This document shows, piece after piece, positions 34,960 through 42,895 of a stretch of DNA of 64,000 bases. Every line of letters starts with the position of its first letter. The stretch's first letter is position 1. The translations under genes and the position numbers were made by a program. The notes under the pieces were generated by a model, which saw nothing but the letters and a program-made list of their open reading frames with translations, was not told the origin of the DNA and made no database searches. Origin of the DNA: Bauldia sp965232525 (GTDB lineage: Bacteria; Pseudomonadota; Alphaproteobacteria; Rhizobiales; Kaistiaceae); NCBI RefSeq assembly GCF_965232525.1, contig NZ_OZ246980.1, forward strand, positions 310,001 through 374,000, given 5' to 3'.

Positions 34960-36228
34960 TCACCCCTCGGACAGCATCCCAAAGGCGCGGCGAAAGAAAT
35001 CGTCACTGCCGAAGTTGCCCGATTTCAGCGCCAAGGCGAGCGGCGGCGCACCGATCACTTCGGTCCACGGCACGCCCGGATCGATCTCCGGCCCGATGCG
35101 CAGAGCCTGAACGCCCAGCGCCGAAACCACACTGCCCGAGGTTTCGCCACCGGCGACGATCAGCCGGCGGAACCCAGCGTCGACCGCCTTCCGGGCGATC
35201 TTGCCGAAGGCCTGCTCGATCAAGCGCCCAGCGTTCCCGGCGCCGAGACGATCCTGAACCGCCGCTAGCGCCTCCGGATCGGCGGAGGAGTAAATCAAGA
35301 CCGGGACATCGGGCGGGGTGGCAGCCGCCCAGGCCACGACGTCACCGACCCCCGCCCCGGCGGCGAGCGCGTCAACGTCCAGCTTCCGGTTCGGCCAGGT
35401 TTCGGCGGCCGCTACAATCTGCCGGCGTGTCGCTTCCGAGCAGCTTCCGGCCAGCACCAATGCGCGGCCCCTCACCTCCGGCAACCGCGGCGGCGCGGCC
35501 AACGGAAGCCGGCCTCGGCCGCGCAGGTTTTCTGGCAGTGCCATCGCCACGGCCGAACCGCCGGTGACCAGGGCATGTCCGTCCGCGGCGCGCCCAATCG
35601 CCCACATGTCTGCGTCGGTGATCGCATCCACGACACCGTAAGCGACATCGTTGTCGCGCAACCGGTCGACTGCGGTCGAAATCGCCGACGGTCCTTCGCG
35701 GACCGCCGTGTACGGAATAAGCCCGACACCGCGTCGTGCCTGCGCAGCCATCAACCGCAGCAGGCTCGAGTCATGCATCGGGTTGAGCGGATGATCCTTC
35801 ATCGACGACTCGGAGAGAAGTCGATCGCCAACAAAGAGATAGCCGTTGTAGATCGTACGTCCATTCTCGGGGAACGCCGGGCACACGAAGGCGAAATCGC
35901 TGCCAAGCGCCTTCAGCAAGGCGTCGGCGACTGGCCCGATGTTTCCCTCGGCCGTGGAATCGAACGTCGAACAGTACTTGAAGACGATCTGTTCGGCACT
36001 TTCAGCGCGCAACCAGGCGAGGGCCGCAAGCGACGTGTCTACAGCCTCATTCACGGGCGCTGAACGGGACTTCAGCGCCACGACGACAGCGTCCGCCTCG
36101 CCGACCGCGAAACCGGGCTCGGGAACGCCGATCACTTGGGTAACCCGAACGCCCTGTTTGACGAGGGTGTTGGCGAGATCGGTCGCGCCAGTGAAATCGT
36201 CGGCGATCGCGCCAAGAACGACACTCAT
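34960..36228 (-). CDS. otnK: Four-carbon acid sugar kinase (OtnK, DUF1537 family)
   Basis: 422-aa kinase phosphorylating 3-oxo-tetronate (or a tetronate) at C4. N-terminal sugar-acid-binding domain begins GAIADDFTGATDLA and has KYCSTFDSTAEGNIGPVADA and CPAFPENGRTIYNGYLFVGD; the C-terminal nucleotide-binding domain carries VAGGETSGSVVSALG and LALKSGNFGSDDFF. These are diagnostic for the OtnK/DtnK/DenK family. With OtnC in the same operon the route ends in dihydroxyacetone phosphate and CO2. OtnI isomerase is not seen. Confidence 0.93.
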   Translation of the reverse strand: MSVVLGAIADDFTGATDLANTLVKQGVRVTQVIGVPEPGFAVGEADAVVVALKSRSAPVNEAVDTSLAALAWLRAESAEQIVFKYCSTFDSTAEGNIGPVADALLKALGSDFAFVCPAFPENGRTIYNGYLFVGDRLLSESSMKDHPLNPMHDSSLLRLMAAQARRGVGLIPYTAVREGPSAISTAVDRLRDNDVAYGVVDAITDADMWAIGRAADGHALVTGGSAVAMALPENLRGRGRLPLAAPPRLPEVRGRALVLAGSCSEATRRQIVAAAETWPNRKLDVDALAAGAGVGDVVAWAAATPPDVPVLIYSSADPEALAAVQDRLGAGNAGRLIEQAFGKIARKAVDAGFRRLIVAGGETSGSVVSALGVQALRIGPEIDPGVPWTEVIGAPPLALALKSGNFGSDDFFRRAFGMLSEG

Positions 36229-36286
36229 GATCCGTACCCGCTATCCAGAATCGCGCACGCTCTTCGACTTGGCTCGAGTCTGCGTT

Positions 36287-37423
36287 TCATGCGCTGGCCG
36301 TGGCGACTTCCCGCGTCCTGGCTTCCCCGACGAGCGCCACCACTTCGCGCGCTACGGCAATGGTGCCCATATCGCCGCCAAACTCCATCGGCCGTATCCG
36401 CTTCTCAGCGAAACCGCGATAGACCGCGTCGTCGATAAGCCGGCCGGCGACACCGAGCGATGGGTTGTCAGCCTTCCCTTCCAGATATTCGAGCATCATG
36501 CCGGCGCTGAGGATCGCCGCCAGCGGATTGGCCTTGTCCTGGCCGGCGATGTCCGGCGCGCTGCCATGGGCCGGCTGGAACAAGCCGGTGGTGTCGCCGA
36601 TCTCCGCGCAAGCGGCCATCCCCATTCCCCCAACCAGGGCAGCGGCGAGATCGGAAAGGATGTCGCCAAAGATGTTCTCGGTGACCAGAACGTCGAATTC
36701 CCAAGGCTGGCGCACCAGGTCCAACGCTTGTGCGTCGATATAGTTGTAACCAGTCTCGACATCGGGGAATTCGGTGGCGATCTCGTCGAAGATTTGACGG
36801 AAGAACGCCATCGTGACGAAGACATTGGCTTTGTCGACGCAGGTGATCAGCCCACGAGCCCCGCGCCGACGCCGACGCTCGGCCAACTGGAAACCGAACC
36901 GATGGAGTTTCTCGGTCGTCGGCCGGGTGATCCGCATGATGTCACGGGCCTCGAAGTCGTCGACAATCTCGCTGCGGCCGTGAACGGCTGCCGTATAGAA
37001 CAGGCCCTCGGTCGACTCCCGCAATATGACAAGGTCGATCTCCCCCGCGCGCGGGTCGGCCAACCGCCGCGGCGCGTTCGGATAGGCGCGGACCGGACGC
37101 ACGCCAGCATAGAGTCCATATCGGTCCCGAAGTCTGAGGTGGGGCGCGATTTCGGTGCCGTCCGACTTGCGGACACTGGGCAGGCCGATGGCGCCGACGA
37201 ACATGGCATCCGCTTCACCGGCCGTCTCTTCGCCACCCGGTTCGAGGTCGTGCCCGGTTTCCCGGAAGTACCCGGCCCCACCGGCGATTTCCCGATAGTC
37301 GATGGTAAATCCGCCAACCGCCGACCGCGCCGCGTCGACCGCTGCCAAAGCAGCGTTGGCCACGTCGACGCCGATGCCGTCGCCCTTGATGATGGCGACG
37401 CGAACCGGCTCCCCACTCGTCAT
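36287..37423 (-). CDS. Isocitrate/isopropylmalate dehydrogenase family enzyme (tartrate-dehydrogenase-like)
   Basis: 378-aa NAD(P)- and divalent-metal-dependent beta-hydroxyacid oxidative decarboxylase. The family signature is seen as NYIDAQALDLVRQPWEFDVLVTENIFGDILSD, here in parts NYIDAQALDLV and VTENIFGDILSD, with FQPAHGSAPDIAGQDKANP for the cofactor loop, and the phosphate/carboxylate-binding RESTEGLF. It is the first gene of the acid-sugar operon, so a C4 hydroxyacid (threonate, erythronate, tartrate or a phosphate ester) is a better guess than isopropylmalate. Confidence 0.88.
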   Translation of the reverse strand: MTSGEPVRVAIIKGDGIGVDVANAALAAVDAARSAVGGFTIDYREIAGGAGYFRETGHDLEPGGEETAGEADAMFVGAIGLPSVRKSDGTEIAPHLRLRDRYGLYAGVRPVRAYPNAPRRLADPRAGEIDLVILRESTEGLFYTAAVHGRSEIVDDFEARDIMRITRPTTEKLHRFGFQLAERRRRRGARGLITCVDKANVFVTMAFFRQIFDEIATEFPDVETGYNYIDAQALDLVRQPWEFDVLVTENIFGDILSDLAAALVGGMGMAACAEIGDTTGLFQPAHGSAPDIAGQDKANPLAAILSAGMMLEYLEGKADNPSLGVAGRLIDDAVYRGFAEKRIRPMEFGGDMGTIAVAREVVALVGEARTREVATASA

Positions 37424-37761
37424 TTCTCGCTACCTCTGTTTCACACGGGGATTATGCATACGTTATTAAATCCGTAAACACCTTGACGATGTTCATCGAC
37501 CGACGAGCGTGCCGGCCTGTTCATTGTCGGTATTGTAGGGCAGTGTATTCATAATACGATGCACCAATCGAGCGGTGAAAGGCCTGCCGAATTGGCGACC
37601 GAGCGGCCGAAGGGGCAGTAATCGCGCTGCCTAATCGTATGACGAGTATCTGCGGCTTTGCGTGGTTGCGGCACGGCTGTCCAGGGGCACCTTCACCAGC
37701 CTGAAGACGAATGCCCTGTAAATTGTTTGCCAGTCCGTTCTCATCGAGGGGAGATGCCGCC
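37424..37761. other. Intergenic region between the tetronate operon and a secreted-protein gene
   Basis: 338 nt with no credible gene. AT-rich parts (37453-37475 and 37545-37560) stand out from the high-GC surroundings and likely hold the leftward promoter of the acid-sugar operon. GTATTCATAATAC at 37545-37557 is an inverted repeat (GTATT / AATAC around CAT) that could be a regulator site. The right part carries the GAGGGGAGA ribosome site of the next gene. Confidence 0.4.
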
Positions 37762-38274
37762 ATGAAACGTCTGCTCATCACAACCACCGTTGCCACGACC
37801 GCGTCCATGGGCTTGGCGTCTGCCGCCGCCGCATGTGCCTCATTTGTCGCTCATTCGCCGGGCGAGCAGCGCGAAGCCTACCATGTGGACCTTACGGGTG
37901 ACGGTCCAGGCGATGGTGACAAGCTGGTTGGCGGCCGAGTCCTTAACGATGCTGACGGTAATCTGATCGGCATGCGCTATTGGGTACAGGATGTGCAAGG
38001 CACAGACGCCGATGGCGTGTCACACGCGCGTGTTGGCAGCGGTGTCACCGTCGTCGACGATGGCGTTATCTTCAACTCTTTGATGTTCAACTTCCCGGGC
38101 GAGGCAGCCGGACACGGCGAGAAGATGCTCGCCCCCGCCTCCGGAACTTCGACATTCGACATTATCGGTGGCACGAAAGCCTACGCCGGTGCCCGGGGCA
38201 CAATAACGGTGGAAGCCGTTGGCGGCAGCAACAGCAATGACGCCTTCTTTCGTTACGAGGTGGAGTGCGACTGA
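37762..38274 (+). CDS. Secreted small beta-barrel protein (allene-oxide-cyclase/dirigent-like)
   Basis: 170 aa. A signal peptide covers residues 1-26 (basic MKRLL, hydrophobic core, cleavage near ASAAAA). The mature part ends with FDIIGGTKAYAGARGTITVE, the hallmark GGT-xx-YxGARGTxTV strand pair of the allene oxide cyclase barrel / dirigent superfamily. Bacterial members are mostly uncharacterised. Two Cys remain near the ends (CASF and the C-terminal EC). Start chosen by the GAGGGGAGA site. Convergent with the subtilase gene; no operon partner is evident. Confidence 0.75.
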   Translation: MKRLLITTTVATTASMGLASAAAACASFVAHSPGEQREAYHVDLTGDGPGDGDKLVGGRVLNDADGNLIGMRYWVQDVQGTDADGVSHARVGSGVTVVDDGVIFNSLMFNFPGEAAGHGEKMLAPASGTSTFDIIGGTKAYAGARGTITVEAVGGSNSNDAFFRYEVECD

Positions 38275-38285
38275 CCATCGCTCCA

Positions 38286-39827
38286 CTAACCCGGCGCGCA
38301 GGCTCCAACGGCCTGGATCAGGCCGTAGCCATAGACCGGATCCTTGCCGGGATCGCCGAGGTCAACCGCAGCGGCGGCGAGTTCGGCGGCAATTTCCTCG
38401 GGATCGCTCAGCCCCATCCCCTGCTGGGCGAGGACGACGGCCGCGGTCACGAACGGCGTTGCGAATGACGTGCCGGTCTTGGTTCGCGCACCGCTGATCG
38501 AGGCGGCGGTCCACACTTCGACGCCAGGCGCGGCGAAGTCGATATGGTCGCCACGGCCGGCACGCCGGTACACCCGCTTGTTGCGGTCGATCGCCGTCAC
38601 GGCAAGCACCACCGGATAGGCCGCCGGATAGGCGGGGTCGGCCCTAGGCCCGGCGTTACCAGCGGCGGCGACCAGCGTGACATCGGCGGCAGTCAGTTGG
38701 TCGACCATCTCCTCGAGCAGCGCATTTTCGGGACCGGCCAGTGAGAAGTTGATCACCGAGACCGACTGATCGGCGAGGAGGTCCATGGCGTTGACCAGCG
38801 AATAGATATCGGCCCGCTCGTCGTTGCGGGAGCCGCGATGGAACGCGTCGACGGCGATGACCGTCGCCCCGGACAGCAGTCCGGGACTGCGGCTCTCCTC
38901 GGAACCCAGGAACAGCGCCGCGACGGCCGTGCCATGCAGGCGCCGCGATGGCGTCCGCTCGACGACCCCATCCGTGGTCAGGACCTCGAGGTTGCCGTCG
39001 GCCAAGGCGGTGTGCTCGGTATTGATCCGCGTGTCGATCAGGCCGACCCGGGCGCCAGCCAAGCAAGTGTCCCGAACGCCGGGTTTGATCGGCCAGTTGA
39101 TCAACTTGGGTGCCGCGCATCCCGGCTCGGTGCAGTCCGCAAGACCGCTCTCTGCGCCGGTGCCGGGGCGGTAGTAGTGATTGAAATCGACCGCTGCCGC
39201 AGCGTTCAACGCAGCGATTCGGGCGCGAGCCGCTTCGAGCGTGGTACCGGCCGGAACCCGGAACCGGACGTTCTCACCGGGGACCAACGCGACCGCACGC
39301 CTCTCGACAGCGACATAGCCGTCACCCGCCAACGTCGCGATCTGAACATCGGTCAATCCGAGCGCGACGATCTCGTTGCGGGCGCGCGTCGGCGGTGGGG
39401 GTGGAGGCGGTGCGGGCTTCACCACGCGGCGTACGGGTGCCGGCTGTGGCTTAGGCTTGGGCTTCTTGCGGAACAGCCGGAAGCCACCGCCTTCGGACCG
39501 CTCGCTGAAACCGGAACCGCCGCTGCTGCGTGACGACTTGCTGCTCTTGCCACCACCGCCGCTGCTCTTGCTGCCGCCGCCACCCTTGCTACCACCACCG
39601 CCTTTGCTGCCACCGTCGTCATCGTCGTCATCATCATCATCGTCGTCGTCATCATCGTCATCGTCGTCCTTGTCGGCCAGCGCCTTGCCGATTGGCGAGA
39701 ACGGCTCTTCGCCGAACGGAACCGGCCCACCGAGACCAAGGACGACGGCAAGCAATGCGACGAGTGGCACACGACGTATACCCTTTGGAAGGGTGGCGAC
39801 GCTAAACCAAGCAGGTGGCAGGGTCAT
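38286..39827 (-). CDS. Subtilisin-like serine protease (S8) with an 18-residue Asp tract
   Basis: 513 aa. Domains in order: basic N-terminus with hydrophobic signal/anchor (about 17-36); run of 18 consecutive Asp (54-71); Gly/Ser/Lys-rich linker (72-115); basic Lys-Pro stretch and poly-Pro (120-147); a propeptide/inhibitor-like region (about 150-215); S8 catalytic domain with Asp265 (GLIDTRIN), His298 (LHGTAVA), oxyanion Asn391 (AAAGNAG) and Ser454 (GTSFATP). All triad residues are intact. It is divergent from an ECF sigma/anti-sigma pair, with an ECF-like promoter in front, so it is likely stress-inducible. Probably exported; the Asp tract may bind calcium or separate catalytic domain from the membrane. 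Confidence 0.9.
   Translation of the reverse strand: MTLPPAWFSVATLPKGIRRVPLVALLAVVLGLGGPVPFGEEPFSPIGKALADKDDDDDDDDDDDDDDDDDDGGSKGGGGSKGGGGSKSSGGGGKSSKSSRSSGGSGFSERSEGGGFRLFRKKPKPKPQPAPVRRVVKPAPPPPPPPTRARNEIVALGLTDVQIATLAGDGYVAVERRAVALVPGENVRFRVPAGTTLEAARARIAALNAAAAVDFNHYYRPGTGAESGLADCTEPGCAAPKLINWPIKPGVRDTCLAGARVGLIDTRINTEHTALADGNLEVLTTDGVVERTPSRRLHGTAVAALFLGSEESRSPGLLSGATVIAVDAFHRGSRNDERADIYSLVNAMDLLADQSVSVINFSLAGPENALLEEMVDQLTAADVTLVAAAGNAGPRADPAYPAAYPVVLAVTAIDRNKRVYRRAGRGDHIDFAAPGVEVWTAASISGARTKTGTSFATPFVTAAVVLAQQGMGLSDPEEIAAELAAAAVDLGDPGKDPVYGYGLIQAVGACAPG
39615..39668 (-). repeat. Poly-Asp codon tract in the subtilase gene
   Basis: Eighteen consecutive GAC/GAT codons in irregular order. 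Mixing of the two codons argues for selection on the amino acid and against simple trinucleotide slippage. Confidence 0.85.
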
Positions 39828-39867
39828 GTTGTGGTCTCCCGACGTTCGGCTATATTGCGCTTTGTCT

Positions 39868-39892
39868 AACGACGGCGGCAACGCTTTATTCC
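39868..39892 (-). promoter_or_regulatory. ECF-type promoter (GGAAT-N16-CGTT) of the subtilase gene
   Basis: On the minus strand GGAAT (39892-39888) is followed after 16 nt by CGTT (39871-39868). This resembles the alphaproteobacterial ECF/EcfG consensus GGAAC-N16/17-CGTT, with one base changed. The expected start site would be about 30 nt before the subtilase ATG. The ECF sigma encoded next door is a natural reader, though the general stress sigma would also fit. Confidence 0.5.
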
Positions 39893-39968
39893 AGCCAACG
39901 TGACAGGTTTTCGGCGAAAGCCGGATACACAAGATTCCGACCAACGGAGACAACCGAGACACGTTGAC

Positions 39969-40502
39969 ATGCCGGACCCTTTCGGCGCGGAACTGATCAA
40001 GCTTCTTCCCAATCTGCGACGGTTCGCGCTTTCGCTGTGCGGCTCGGCAGACGTCGCCGACGATCTGGTGCAACTGACCTGTCAGAAGGCGCTGTCGAAC
40101 CGGGGCTCCTTTGCCGCCGGGACACGGATGGATGCCTGGCTGTTCCGCATCCTCAGGAACGCGTGGATCGACATCATCCGCAAGCGCAAAACGGAGGGAG
40201 CAACCGATGCCGTCGATACCGCCGAGCTGGTGGGAACCGACGGGGTCGCAGCGAGTGAAAGTCGACTCGCCCTCGGCGAAACCATGGCCGCCATCAGCCG
40301 TCTGCCGGAGGATCAGCGGGAGGTTCTGGTGCTGGTATGCATCGAGGAGCTCTCGTACAAGGAAACCGCCGCGGTTCTCGACCTGCCGATCGGAACTGTG
40401 ATGAGCCGGCTGGCGCGGGCACGCAAGAAACTTGCTGCGGACTTGGGAATAGACGGCTTACCAATCCGTTCTGACAGCGTGGAGAAACGCGAAGCTCGAT
40501 GA
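39969..40502 (+). CDS. RNA polymerase ECF sigma factor
   Basis: 177 aa. Region 2 is visible (RRFALSLCGSADVADDLVQLTCQKAL, here in parts; the -10-melting segment AWLFRILRNAWIDIIRKRK) and region 4 near the C-terminus (ELSYKETAAVLDLPIGT and MSRLARARKKL), which binds the -35 element. No extra domains. I start it at ATG 39969; an in-frame TTG or GTG farther up would add a short basic tail. Its stop overlaps the anti-sigma start by ATGA. The divergent subtilase gene is the likely target. Confidence 0.92.
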   Translation: MPDPFGAELIKLLPNLRRFALSLCGSADVADDLVQLTCQKALSNRGSFAAGTRMDAWLFRILRNAWIDIIRKRKTEGATDAVDTAELVGTDGVAASESRLALGETMAAISRLPEDQREVLVLVCIEELSYKETAAVLDLPIGTVMSRLARARKKLAADLGIDGLPIRSDSVEKREAR

Positions 40503-41278
40503 CGGAACGGTTCACCGACGAACAGCTGATGGCCTATGTCGACGGCGAGGCCGATGCCGACACGGCGGCTGCGATCACGACAGCGATCGACACCGATCGC
40601 GACCTCGCAGCGCGGGTGGCCGTGTTTGCCGAGACGCGGAGACGCGCGCGAGACGCGGCCAACGTCGCCGCGGGCGGCGTTCCCGATGCCCTGCGCGATA
40701 GCGTGGCGGCGATGATCGCGGAACATGAGCAGGCGACCGACCCCGGGGACGAGACCACGATGGTGCCGTTTCGCACGCCACCGGCGCAAGTGAACGAAAG
40801 CCGGCGGGCCACATGGTTCCCGGCGCTGGCCGCCTCGATCGCGTTGGTGGTCGGCGCAGTCGCCGGCTACGCGATCGCGATCGTCGACAATGATTCGGAC
40901 GGGTTAATCACGGCGAAGCTCGACACACCAGGAATCGCCGCGGCACTTGGATCCCTGCCGTCCGGTTCGGATGCGACCCTGCCGGAGACCGGCGCCCGCC
41001 TGCACGCCATCGCCTCCTATCGCGACATGGACGGCGCCTTGTGCCGCGAGTTCGAAGTCGACGAAGTGGATCGCACGACCGTGGTTGCGGTGGCCTGCCG
41101 CCAGGCCGATGCTTGGGCTGTGCAGTTCATGGTCGCCGCTCCGGCGTCGAGCGACGATGGCTACGCGCCGGCATCCTCGCTGGAGGCGCTCGACGCCTAC
41201 CTCACCGCGGTCGGCGCAATGGCGCCGCTGGAGGAGGCAGAGGAAGCCGCCGCGCTTGGCGCCATCGGCCCGAACTGA
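40499..41278 (+). CDS. Membrane anti-sigma factor
   Basis: 259 aa. The N-terminal cytoplasmic anti-sigma domain begins DEQLMAYVDGEAD, the pattern seen in many ECF partners; the zinc-binding HxxxCxxC is absent. A single transmembrane helix (about 105-123, FPALAASIALVVGAVAGYAIAI cited as ALAASIALVVGAVAGYA) leads to a periplasmic sensor domain of about 130 residues. Cotranscribed and translationally coupled to the sigma gene. It presumably holds the sigma factor until an envelope signal arrives; the neighbouring subtilase could take part in that signalling or be the output. Confidence 0.88.
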   Translation: MTERFTDEQLMAYVDGEADADTAAAITTAIDTDRDLAARVAVFAETRRRARDAANVAAGGVPDALRDSVAAMIAEHEQATDPGDETTMVPFRTPPAQVNESRRATWFPALAASIALVVGAVAGYAIAIVDNDSDGLITAKLDTPGIAAALGSLPSGSDATLPETGARLHAIASYRDMDGALCREFEVDEVDRTTVVAVACRQADAWAVQFMVAAPASSDDGYAPASSLEALDAYLTAVGAMAPLEEAEEAAALGAIGPN

Positions 41279-41299
41279 CCCACAACAGACCGAACGGCG

Positions 41300-42889
41300 T
41301 CACGCTGCCGCGGCGTCTTGAGTCTCGATCCAGACGATATCGGCCCGGAGGTCGGTGGGCAGGCTCCCGCGAATCTCCACCACGCCGGGCGCCAGCACGA
41401 TGGTGATGCGGCGCGCCTGCAGCTCATGAAGTAGCGGACAGAGCAGATCGGGGTCGGCCATCACGTCGGCATCGTCGACCAGAACGACAGAGGCCTTGCG
41501 AAGCATGGTGCGGGCCGCACGCACGGCGGCCAGCGTTCGCTTCGACACCCGAACGGCGTCATCCGGACGAACGGACAGGACATCTTCCGTCAGGCCAAGC
41601 GTCTGAAGCACCTGCGCGCGCGCCGCCGAGGTGACCGCGCGCGGGCTGCCGAGCGAAGCGTTGACGGCGAGGGACGCCGGCACCATGGGCATGGCGCCGG
41701 TGAGGTACGCGACGGTCTTGCGAAGATCTGCCGGATCGAACCGTTCGAGGGGCACGTCATCGATGGTGACATGGCCGGCGCTGATGTAATCGATCCCGGC
41801 GAGCTGCGCGAACAAGCCACGGGCGACGTCTTCCGGTAAATCGCGCAACACGGCGATCCCGCCCTTCGGCACGGAAAACGACAGGGTCGAACTGGTTCCC
41901 GTGAGAAAGAAGTCAGAAACCGCCAGCGCCCGGCCACCGCGCTTCCGGCGCAGCGGCCTGACCTCATCCGCCTGCTCCAAGGCGGGTCGGGTGAAGACGT
42001 TGCGCAGCCGCGCCATCGCGACGTTGTTGGCGAGACGGTATTCCAGCGCGATCGCCACGGCGTTCAACTGACCGACCAATACCGCCGTCACCAGGATCAG
42101 GAGGCCGAGAAGTTCCAGCGACGTGGCACCGCCGCCGAATAGCTGCAACCCGAAACACACGGCGGTGATCGGGAACACGAGCTCGCTCGCCGCACGAAGC
42201 ACGCCGGACACGGTCGCCCGGCCGACCAGCTCCCGGTTGAGGTCATCGGATTGGCGTTCGAGTTTGCGGAGTGATGTGCCGTGCCGACCGTGAGCGAGCA
42301 GCGTCAGCCGACCGGCGAGAATGCGTCCGGCGGCATTGGCGATCCGTCCCCGCACGCGCCGGCTCTGGACAATCCGGCGATTGAGCGGACCGGCAAAGAC
42401 CGCGAGCACCGCGCCCCAGGCAAGCAGGCCCGGAAGCAGTGCCGCTGCTAGGCCGGGATGAGCAATGACGAGGAAAGTTAGCAGCGAGCCGATCAGCGAG
42501 GCGGCGACGGCGATCGACACAACGCCATCGCTCAGCCACAGCTTGATCGCCGAGAGATCGTTGACCACGCGCGTCATCACGAGCCCAGTCGACGCGGATC
42601 GGCCGTTCGCCGGAAGCCGCATGACGTGGCTCATCAACGCCAACCGCAGCGCTTTGACGTAGCCGAGCGCAAACCGTTCGGCCCAGCGCCGCTGCACGAC
42701 ACGCAGCGCAATGAGGCCCGCCACCCCGGCAAGAACCGCGGTCGCCGAGGCCATACCGCCCTCGGCCGGCGCGCCCAGCAGACGGGATGCGGCCATCGCG
42801 GCGACGATCGCGGCGACGGCCTGAAGCGCGCCAATCGCCGACAGGACACTGATCAGGATGAGGCGCGCCCGAGTCCACAGGCGGGGCAT
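41300..42889 (-). CDS. ABC exporter-type protein with a degenerate, probably inactive ATPase domain
   Basis: 529 aa. Residues 1 to about 290 form a six-helix ABC exporter membrane domain (helices near 10-35, 47-63, 122-142, 147-166, 236-252, 256-276). Residues about 320-525 keep the order of a nucleotide-binding domain but the catalytic parts are gone: at the Walker A place (347-357) it reads VLRDLPEDVAR, with no GxxGxGK; the Q-loop Gln is absent (YLTGAMPM); the LSGGQ place reads VRVSK; Walker B ends VLVDDADV with Asp for the catalytic Glu; no H-loop His (IVLAPGVVEI). The frame is intact, so this looks like a retained pseudo-ATPase. It ends 6 nt downstream of the P-loop gene, so the two are cotranscribed. 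Confidence 0.82.
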   Translation of the reverse strand: MPRLWTRARLILISVLSAIGALQAVAAIVAAMAASRLLGAPAEGGMASATAVLAGVAGLIALRVVQRRWAERFALGYVKALRLALMSHVMRLPANGRSASTGLVMTRVVNDLSAIKLWLSDGVVSIAVAASLIGSLLTFLVIAHPGLAAALLPGLLAWGAVLAVFAGPLNRRIVQSRRVRGRIANAAGRILAGRLTLLAHGRHGTSLRKLERQSDDLNRELVGRATVSGVLRAASELVFPITAVCFGLQLFGGGATSLELLGLLILVTAVLVGQLNAVAIALEYRLANNVAMARLRNVFTRPALEQADEVRPLRRKRGGRALAVSDFFLTGTSSTLSFSVPKGGIAVLRDLPEDVARGLFAQLAGIDYISAGHVTIDDVPLERFDPADLRKTVAYLTGAMPMVPASLAVNASLGSPRAVTSAARAQVLQTLGLTEDVLSVRPDDAVRVSKRTLAAVRAARTMLRKASVVLVDDADVMADPDLLCPLLHELQARRITIVLAPGVVEIRGSLPTDLRADIVWIETQDAAAA

Positions 42890-42895
42890 AGCGGA

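Noticed and set aside
35939..37477. Plus-strand frame of 512 codons opposite OtnK and the dehydrogenase
   Set aside because: No family features; the minus-strand frames carry diagnostic motifs.
39615..39668. Trinucleotide repeat considered as a tandem repeat or CRISPR-like array
   Set aside because: It is in-frame poly-Asp coding sequence with irregular codon choice and no spacers.
39530..39805. His/Arg/Cys-rich plus-strand frame opposite the Asp tract
   Set aside because: The His run is only the complement of the GAC/GAT codons of the subtilase; no ribosome site or family.
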